A DNA stretch of 64,000 nt, taken from assembly GCF_934754935.1 (NCBI RefSeq), contig NZ_CAKVJB010000012.1, positions 1-64,000 of the forward strand, written 5' to 3'. Within the stretch, counting starts at the first letter, position 1. Each line of letters starts with the position of its first letter. Shown one piece after another: positions 55,274 to 60,963 of this stretch. The translations under genes and the position numbers were made by a program. The notes under the pieces are model-generated. The model was not told where the DNA came from, searched no databases, and was given only the letters and a program-made list of their open reading frames with translations. This DNA comes from an uncultured Holdemanella sp. Its GTDB lineage: Bacteria > Bacillota_I > Bacilli_A > Erysipelotrichales > Erysipelotrichaceae.

Positions 55274-55936
55274 TTAGTATGGCCTATATTGTTCCACTCC
55301 TGTTTTGTAGTATGTATTAGAAATTAAATCATCTACAATAAATCTTTTAGGTGGTTGTAAACTCAATTGATAACTCAACAACCAACGAAAGAATGGTATT
55401 GGCATATTTAATTTCTTACGAGATTCTGCCAAAATTGATTTTACTTTTAATTCTTTCAAGTTGTATAAATCAGCAATTTCAGATAAATCTGTATCAAAAA
55501 CATAAAACAAGATCAACGCAAACCTTTGTTTTGGCGATAATAAATTGAGCCTTTCATCTAAAAGTTGTATTTGTGCGTTATAATTCACATTTTCATCATA
55601 AATAAAATCTTTTTTATCACTTTTTAAATTTGCTTCAAAATCAATTACATCCTCACTAATTTCACAAAAATCAAAGGAGAATCTTTCAGGTTCTAATGAA
55701 TCATAAATACTTTCCATGCACTTTTTGTGAAAATAATCAATCCAATATTCAAAACTATAATCATCCCACAAATGAGCTGTTCTTTCATCCGCTTCCATAT
55801 ATGTTTTTTCAATTACTGATTCCACAAAATCAGATTCATTTTTAACTCTACTTCCGATGTAGATCGCGTACTTTGAAGTATATTCATATACATGACCAAT
55901 CTGTTCAGCTCTTGTCATATTTTTATTGATTTCCAT
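55274..55936 (-). CDS. Short, degenerate sigma-like protein without membrane helix
   Basis: 220 residues. Region 4 is recognisable (LSPKQRFALILFYVFDTDLSEI, LKELKVKSILAESRKKL). Region 2 is poorly conserved. The shared motif after region 4 is kept as IPFFRWLLSYQLS, but there is no transmembrane helix or outer domain and the protein ends ~35 residues later. The frame is intact, so it is not an obvious pseudogene. It may be a soluble sigma factor of altered specificity or a modulator of the tethered ones. In the operon downstream of sigma copy 2 and the zinc-ribbon gene. Confidence 0.65.
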   Translation of the reverse strand: MEINKNMTRAEQIGHVYEYTSKYAIYIGSRVKNESDFVESVIEKTYMEADERTAHLWDDYSFEYWIDYFHKKCMESIYDSLEPERFSFDFCEISEDVIDFEANLKSDKKDFIYDENVNYNAQIQLLDERLNLLSPKQRFALILFYVFDTDLSEIADLYNLKELKVKSILAESRKKLNMPIPFFRWLLSYQLSLQPPKRFIVDDLISNTYYKTGVEQYRPY

Positions 55937-55969
55937 AATTATTATTTCCTACATCTACTGTTCTTTTTA

Positions 55970-56512
55970 TTAATAAATTTTTCTTTCTAATAATTGAATA
56001 ACACAAGCCAAGGTTTGACCATTCCCTCCAGGATACATTGATTTTTTTTGGATACGACCAACCATCCTACAATCATCAGGAATCGGTGTAAGATCATTCA
56101 AGCATGATTTCAATGGATCACTAAAGAACAACTGCACATGTTGTGATTTATAAATTTTATATTCATATCCCTCTACATCTGGATAATACTTAATTGTTAA
56201 AGTACTATATTTAAATTTTGCCATTGCTGCAATCAACATGGTGTATTGTAAAGAACCATAAAAACCAATAATTTTTATTTTTCCATTATGCTCATCAATC
56301 CATCGATTCACTTCATCCAACGACACATTAGACAGTTGTAAAATCTTATAATTTTTATTGTTTCGATTATTATTTCTAGGTCTAGCCTTTTCTTTTGACT
56401 TGTGAATTGGTGTTTCTACCACCTTTTTAGTTCCATTAAAACTAAAGCCACAATTTTTACAAATATTAACTTCATCTGCGACTAATTCTTCGCAAATTGG
56501 ACAAATTTTCAT
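55970..56512 (-). CDS. Zinc-ribbon hypothetical protein
   Basis: About 180 residues. The N-terminal zinc ribbon MKICPICEELVADEVNICKN (CPIC...CKNC) is followed by a basic linker (~30-55) and a ~125-residue alpha/beta domain that I do not recognise. No membrane helix. GGGGT seven bases before the ATG at 56512 is preferred over the GTG at 56527. It lies 19 bases after sigma copy 2 and 33 bases before the short sigma-like gene, so it belongs to that operon. Confidence 0.6.
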   Translation of the reverse strand: MKICPICEELVADEVNICKNCGFSFNGTKKVVETPIHKSKEKARPRNNNRNNKNYKILQLSNVSLDEVNRWIDEHNGKIKIIGFYGSLQYTMLIAAMAKFKYSTLTIKYYPDVEGYEYKIYKSQHVQLFFSDPLKSCLNDLTPIPDDCRMVGRIQKKSMYPGGNGQTLACVIQLLERKIY

Positions 56513-56531
56513 AAATATACCCCGCACTCCC

Positions 56532-58067
56532 TTATTTCACAAACAGATCAAAGTTAAATTCTTTGACCACTTTGTTATCTGTAATTCTTATAATCTTTTT
56601 ATTCACAATATATCCATCTTTATTAATCATTATAATGGATTTTAGATCATTCGTATCATTAACAGATGAATCGTCGTTTTCATCTACAACCTGCTCTATT
56701 GTTGTATATGAATAAACCGTATTTCCATTTTTATCTTTTGTCACATCTGCTTTATTAATATTGTTTTTCAACGAATCTTTCCACTGTTTTAATTCAATAT
56801 CTGCAGCCTCTTTATTATCAACAACATTAGTTAAAGCTGTCTGTGGTTTTAAGTTTTCTCCTGTTAAAAGATACGTATAATATGCTTTTGTACCCATAGT
56901 TAAATACATGTATTCTTCTCGATTCTTTTTTGTCGGAGTAATCTGATTATCAAATGTACGTTTATCAATATTATCCATATCAAAATCATCCACCATTGAA
57001 TAAGATATTTGATCATTTTCTACTTTATATTCAATAGATAAGCCATTACCACCATAAGCACCATAGTATTCATCTTTATTATCCGTGTTTTTAAAGTAAT
57101 ATTGACTAACTGCATATTCATCACCAACTGATTCTTTAAACTCTAAATGATAAATACTTAAATCATTTAATTTATTCACAGCTCTAACTACCTGTCTATA
57201 GTTACTATTATAATCAACAGCTGCATATCCAACGGCACCCGTCACAGCTACTGTTCCAGCACATACTCCAGCTTTTACACTCGCTGTTTTACTAGCCCAC
57301 CATTTTGCAAAACCAGATTTAGATGCACTTGTCTTAGTAGCCGCTGCTCCAGCCGTTGTAGCTGCTGCACTTGTTCCAACCGTTTTGATGATAATATCTT
57401 TTGAAACATGTGTAACAGCTGTCTTAGCCATTTGATCATGTAACATCCATGTTAAGAATGGCATTGGTGCAACACCATAGAAAGATACACCCTTTTCTCT
57501 CATTGATTCGATGATAGTCTTGATTTTCTTTCTTCCATAAGCTAGATATCCCTTTACAGTATTTCCACTCACACCATAAACATCTGCTATTTCAGAAACA
57601 CTCATATCTTCAAAGTAATACATCATCAATGCTAGTCTTTGATTTTCAGGAAGTTCATTTAATACGCCCTGTACACCTTCTTGAAGCTCTTTATAATTCA
57701 TACTCGCTTCAGGTTCAAAAGAAGCCTTATCATTTTTGATGTTGGCCTCAAACTCAAGTCTATCCTCTTCATCATCTAAAGAACTAAACTCGACTGGTTT
57801 ATTCTTACCAATTTTTGATTTTGTATAATCCAATGCCTTATGTGAAACAATCTGATTGAACCAACTCTCAAACTTAGAATCATCCGTCAATTGATCCAAC
57901 TTTTGAAATGCTTGAATATACGCTTCCTGTACAATATCTTTAGCTGTAGCTTCATTATTGACTACTTTATACGCAATAAAATATGCCTTTCTTTCAGTTA
58001 ATTGAATAATCTCAGCAATTGCTTCATTATCCTTTTTTCTTGCTCTTACAATTAAACCCTTTTCCAT
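56532..58067 (-). CDS. Membrane-tethered ECF-type sigma factor, copy 2
   Basis: 511 residues. Regions 2 and 4, the MPFLTWMLHDQM motif and the membrane helix (~264-284) are almost identical to the factor at 52064 (changes such as Ser219Thr, Gly248Ser, Leu253Phe). From ~residue 291 the outer domain differs: VRAVNKLNDLSIYHLEFKE and FKNTDNKDEYYGAY keep only the shared pattern of the family. Same sigma output, different outside input is the natural reading. First gene of its operon; the promoter is not clear, although a CGTCTATAAT element lies at ~58141-58150. Confidence 0.85.
   Translation of the reverse strand: MEKGLIVRARKKDNEAIAEIIQLTERKAYFIAYKVVNNEATAKDIVQEAYIQAFQKLDQLTDDSKFESWFNQIVSHKALDYTKSKIGKNKPVEFSSLDDEEDRLEFEANIKNDKASFEPEASMNYKELQEGVQGVLNELPENQRLALMMYYFEDMSVSEIADVYGVSGNTVKGYLAYGRKKIKTIIESMREKGVSFYGVAPMPFLTWMLHDQMAKTAVTHVSKDIIIKTVGTSAAATTAGAAATKTSASKSGFAKWWASKTASVKAGVCAGTVAVTGAVGYAAVDYNSNYRQVVRAVNKLNDLSIYHLEFKESVGDEYAVSQYYFKNTDNKDEYYGAYGGNGLSIEYKVENDQISYSMVDDFDMDNIDKRTFDNQITPTKKNREEYMYLTMGTKAYYTYLLTGENLKPQTALTNVVDNKEAADIELKQWKDSLKNNINKADVTKDKNGNTVYSYTTIEQVVDENDDSSVNDTNDLKSIIMINKDGYIVNKKIIRITDNKVVKEFNFDLFVK
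57198..58067 (-). repeat. 870-bp direct repeat, copy 2 (sigma plus membrane helix)
   Basis: Partner of 52799-53668, covering residues 1-290 of the 511-residue factor; see that entry. The repeats are in the same orientation 4.4 kb apart, so recombination between them would delete the interval and fuse one sigma part to the other outer domain. Confidence 0.9.
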
Positions 58068-58188
58068 TTCCTTTTAACCCTTTTATAAATCAAAATATTA
58101 TAACCCATATTTATATATCCCTATTTATTTATGCATAAACATTATAGACGATATTCAATATAAATACTATCATTTTATAACCACTTAA

Positions 58189-58704
58189 TTAATTACCAAC
58201 AAACTCTTCATACCAATATGTATAGTAAATGGTTCCACACTCTGTTTGATGTGTATCAATTCCATAATGACCATTCATCCAACCTTCCGCAAAGAACGCT
58301 TCATTTAAAGCTGCTTTTGCTGCATTATTGGCTTCATCATAAGATGTGTAGGCACCATAAGGAATCGTATCATCACAAGCTGGAATTGTTTCTGGAACAA
58401 GTATGATTTCTCTTTCACCACTATCTTCAGGTTGTGGTGTCTCCTTTACCTCTGGAACATAAGTATCATTTGAATTGGATTCAATTTGCTCATTATAACT
58501 AGTCACCTGATCATTCGTATTCGAATTTTCCTCTATAGATTCATTCTCATTTGACTCTTTATTTTGTTCCTTTTGCTCTTCTACCACTTCTACTTTTTCT
58601 TTATTGTTTTTTACCTTATCATCACTAAAACCATTTGTACTAGAACACCCCACTAATAATGCACTTAACAAAAACATCGTACTAAACACTTTTTTATTTA
58701 ACAT
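58189..58704 (-). CDS. Lipoprotein with acidic linker
   Basis: About 171 residues. Lipoprotein signal with lipobox LLVGC (Cys ~18-19), then a long Glu/Asn-rich linker (~25-100) and a small C-terminal domain (~115-171, SYDEANNAAKAALNEAFFAE, then WYEEFVGN). GAGGT seven bases before the ATG at 58704 fixes the start over the in-frame ATG at 58767. Last gene of the ECF P4 operon. Outer membrane-face partner of unknown function. Confidence 0.7.
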   Translation of the reverse strand: MLNKKVFSTMFLLSALLVGCSSTNGFSDDKVKNNKEKVEVVEEQKEQNKESNENESIEENSNTNDQVTSYNEQIESNSNDTYVPEVKETPQPEDSGEREIILVPETIPACDDTIPYGAYTSYDEANNAAKAALNEAFFAEGWMNGHYGIDTHQTECGTIYYTYWYEEFVGN

Positions 58705-58709
58705 TTTCT

Positions 58710-58970
58710 TTACCTCACTTTTAAAATTATCATTCCAATAAATAAGAGCGTAAATAGTAAGCTCCATACATTCCGTTCTACAATCAACAACAATTCTTTA
58801 TATGTAAAATCTGACAAACAACTACAATAGATTCCATTAAAACATTTTCTTTGAAAAGGACTCAGCCTCAAATACCTAACACTCTCTTTCACACTCAACT
58901 GATAGAGTACAATCAAATCAATTCCTTTTTTATCTAAATATCTGCCCAACCAATCTAAATCATGTTGCAT
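58710..58970 (-). CDS. Small protein with C-terminal membrane helix
   Basis: 86 residues. The charged N-terminal part (1-65) contains two Cys (CFNGIYCSC) and ends in one hydrophobic helix (~67-84), so it is a tail-anchored type. Not recognised. AAAGGAGG seven bases before the ATG; placed between two lipoprotein genes with 5 and 13 base gaps, in the P4 operon. Confidence 0.6.
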   Translation of the reverse strand: MQHDLDWLGRYLDKKGIDLIVLYQLSVKESVRYLRLSPFQRKCFNGIYCSCLSDFTYKELLLIVERNVWSLLFTLLFIGMIILKVR

Positions 58971-58983
58971 TTAAACGCCTCCT

Positions 58984-59385
58984 TTAAAAGCCCATACTCA
59001 TCTGAACTTGTTGATCAAACATTTGTTGCTGCTGCTCAAACATCTGCTGTTGCTGTTCAAACATCTGTTGTTGTTGCTGATTATATTGTTGTTGGGCCAT
59101 CTCATTTTGTTGCTGCAAGTAATAATCAACCTCTTCATTAAAACGACGAAATTCTTCTCTGAACAATGCTTCATCTTGCATAGCAACCTCTCTAAAATAG
59201 GCTAGTTGATCATCTGTGAAACCTCCATAGTATTGTGCTAAATCCAATTCTGCATCTACCCATTCTTCATAAGACGCAAAATTTTGTTCTTGAAATGTAG
59301 ATGGATCATTATAATCAACACCTTTATTGCTTGCACAACCTGTAAAACACACTAACATCACCAATAAACCAATAACTTTTTTCAT
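58984..59385 (-). CDS. Gln-rich lipoprotein under ECF promoter P4
   Basis: 133 residues. Lipobox CFTGC (Cys at ~17). The middle is a helical acidic region (~25-90). The C-terminus (~90-128) is almost all Gln with a seven-residue tandem unit QQQMFEQ repeated about four times, a likely coiled or aggregation-prone surface tail. The unit is encoded by TTG/CTG-like repeats on the plus strand at ~59010-59110, so copy number could vary by slippage. First gene of the P4 operon with GGAGG upstream. Confidence 0.7.
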   Translation of the reverse strand: MKKVIGLLVMLVCFTGCASNKGVDYNDPSTFQEQNFASYEEWVDAELDLAQYYGGFTDDQLAYFREVAMQDEALFREEFRRFNEEVDYYLQQQNEMAQQQYNQQQQQMFEQQQQMFEQQQQMFDQQVQMSMGF

Positions 59386-59417
59386 TTTCTTTTTCCTCCT
59401 TGTTTACCTCTTCACTA

Positions 59418-59449
59418 TATAAGACGAACTAGTTTATCAATCGGTTATA
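59418..59449 (-). promoter_or_regulatory. ECF-type promoter P4 (lipoprotein operon)
   Basis: Minus strand TATAACC (AACC at 59446-59443), 16 nt, CGTCTTATATAGTG (CGTC at 59426-59423), with AAAAATTTAAATTTGG upstream. The leader is about 30 nt. Confidence 0.82.
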
Positions 59450-59473
59450 CCAAATTTAAATTTTTTTATTTTT

Positions 59474-60559
59474 TTAATACAACTGATATAAACTATTCAT
59501 AAAATTATAAATATCCATATTAGCTTCCATTAATTTTTCTGGATAATTAATATACATTTCACCTGCATCCGCAAAGAATTCTGCCGTATCATCTCTACCA
59601 TACTCTCCTAAACTTCCAGGAGCCATTTCATGTAATCTTTGCCATTCATAACTATCAGAAATACCGAAATATGTATAATAATTCGCATGTGCAAAATCAA
59701 AGATATGTGTTAACTCATGACTCACTGTTCCTTTTTGACCATAATCTTTATCTACATCCATTTGTAGAGTAATTGAAAAATCACTAGCAGATGCATATGC
59801 ATAGGTTCCAAATCCTCTATTATCAATATCAACACCATCCGCAACTGCAATCGCATCAAAATTTTGAGGTTCACAAAATTTAATCAATCTACAATTATCC
59901 AATAAGAACTGCGGCTGCGTTCTAATAAATTCATCCACATATTTCTGAACATCTCCAGCCTTTAAATTATTACCAGGAAGAATCTCAATTGTAGGTAAAC
60001 CCTCATAATATAAATATTGATCTGTAATAATCTGGTTGTATGCTTCCTCTTGCTGTCTAAGAATTTCATTATATTGTTCTTTAGCCGATACATAATCCGA
60101 ATGAACCGGACTTAAAACTAAAATCAACGCGCAACAAATCACACCCAACAATCCAAATTTCACAAACTTATTTGTCTTAGGTTGTTTCTTTTCAATATAA
60201 CTCAAACAATCCGCTACATCATCCAAATCAAAATGATCTTGATAATAATCATAGACACCCTGTTTTGTTTCTTCATCCAACATTTCAAACTTCTCTAAAT
60301 CCGATGTAGAAAACTTTGTACGAATATATTCCTCCGTTAAAATATTAGGATCTATCTTTTCCTTGTTATAAGTCAAAACCAATACCAACAACCCACTCAA
60401 TAATCCAACCAAGAATGACATTTGAAAATCAAATCCATTAATAATAGCTTGATCCACCATATTAATTTCATCTGTCACAATTAAATCTTGATATCCATAC
60501 AACAATGAAAATACACCCATAAATACTACAATTGATAAAATCACTTTATTTTTAGTCAT
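59474..60559 (-). CDS. Membrane zincin-like metalloprotease, paralogue B
   Basis: 361 residues, the same length and topology as the protein at 49212 (helices ~6-24, ~43-64, ~135-155). TVSHELTHIFDFAH (HExxH ~280) and DTAEFFADAGEMYINYPEKL (third ligand Glu ~326) are preserved, as are FQMSFLVG-type helices and the segment LPTIEILPGNNLKAGDVQKY. Identity with paralogue A looks roughly half over the protease domain. ECF promoter P5 lies 45 bases upstream. The two copies may cleave different substrates. Confidence 0.75.
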   Translation of the reverse strand: MTKNKVILSIVVFMGVFSLLYGYQDLIVTDEINMVDQAIINGFDFQMSFLVGLLSGLLVLVLTYNKEKIDPNILTEEYIRTKFSTSDLEKFEMLDEETKQGVYDYYQDHFDLDDVADCLSYIEKKQPKTNKFVKFGLLGVICCALILVLSPVHSDYVSAKEQYNEILRQQEEAYNQIITDQYLYYEGLPTIEILPGNNLKAGDVQKYVDEFIRTQPQFLLDNCRLIKFCEPQNFDAIAVADGVDIDNRGFGTYAYASASDFSITLQMDVDKDYGQKGTVSHELTHIFDFAHANYYTYFGISDSYEWQRLHEMAPGSLGEYGRDDTAEFFADAGEMYINYPEKLMEANMDIYNFMNSLYQLY

Positions 60560-60600
60560 ACTAAATCTCTCCTTCTTACTTTGTTTTTTATCCTTACACT

Positions 60601-60632
60601 ATTAAGACGAAGTAAATTTAGAATCGGTTATA
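60601..60632 (-). promoter_or_regulatory. ECF-type promoter P5 (zincin paralogue B)
   Basis: Minus strand ATAACC (AACC at 60629-60626), 16 nt, CGTCTTAATAGTG (CGTC at 60609-60606), A/T-rich upstream tract. Confidence 0.8.
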
Positions 60633-60699
60633 TAAAAAATAAAAAAATTAAATTATTTTCAAATTAATACGTAAAAACTATAAATATTCGTTAGATCAT

Positions 60700-60725
60700 A
60701 AAAAAAAGAGAACTCCATGTTCCCT
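60700..60725 (-). terminator. Terminator of the 45-residue membrane protein gene
   Basis: Stem 60707-60713 with 60719-60725, five-base loop, followed by eight T residues on the minus strand; it begins at the stop codon. Confidence 0.75.
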
Positions 60726-60862
60726 TATATAAGAAGTGCCACCATTTTAAACACAAAGACTACAATCAAAAGAATACCAATCCATTTTATACATTTAAAA
60801 GTAAACTTAATCGCAAAATAAATCAAAGCTATTGAAACCACTAAACCAAGAATGTCTGACAT
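60725..60862 (-). CDS. Small (45-residue) membrane protein
   Basis: ATG at 60862 with GGAGG seven bases upstream, stop TAA at 60727-60725. The product starts MSDILGLVVSIALIYFAIK and contains two hydrophobic stretches (~5-20 and ~27-45) around FKCIK. A complete set of signals (promoter, ribosome site, terminator) makes this a real gene despite its size. Function unknown; it is divergent from lacZ and next to the ECF block. Confidence 0.7.
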   Translation of the reverse strand: MSDILGLVVSIALIYFAIKFTFKCIKWIGILLIVVFVFKMVALLI

Positions 60863-60886
60863 CTTTCAACCTCCAATTTAACACTT

Positions 60887-60915
60887 ATTTTAATTCATTT
60901 TCACCTTCCTTTCAA
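60887..60915 (-). promoter_or_regulatory. Promoter of the 45-residue membrane protein gene
   Basis: Minus strand TTGAAA (60910-60915), 17 nt, TAAAAT (60887-60892), about 25 nt before the ATG. It overlaps the lacZ upstream region, so the two may share regulators. Confidence 0.65.
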
Positions 60916-60928
60916 TAGGGCGGTTTGC

Positions 60929-60956
60929 TATAATGAAGAATGCACGAATAGAGGAG
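60929..60956 (+). promoter_or_regulatory. -10 box and ribosome site of lacZ
   Basis: TATAAT at 60929-60934 (weak -35 TTCCTT at 60906-60911) and GAGGAG at 60951-60956, seven bases before the ATG. The weak -35 suggests activator dependence. The transcript leader would be only ~20 nt. Confidence 0.6.
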
Positions 60957-60963
60957 TGATACA

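Noticed and set aside
55274..55936. Frameshifted or truncated pseudogene of a tethered sigma factor
   Set aside because: The frame is intact with a normal stop, and the following sequence shows no remains of a membrane helix or outer domain in another frame.
58141..58170. A sixth ECF-type promoter before sigma copy 2 (CGTCTATAAT at 58141-58150, minus strand)
   Set aside because: The -10-like element is good, but the sequence 16 nt upstream is ATAG rather than AACC, so it fails the pattern shared by the other five. It could still be a weak or differently recognised promoter.
59010..59110. CRISPR-like or microsatellite repeat array
   Set aside because: The short repeats are within an ORF and encode the Gln-rich heptads of a lipoprotein; no spacers.
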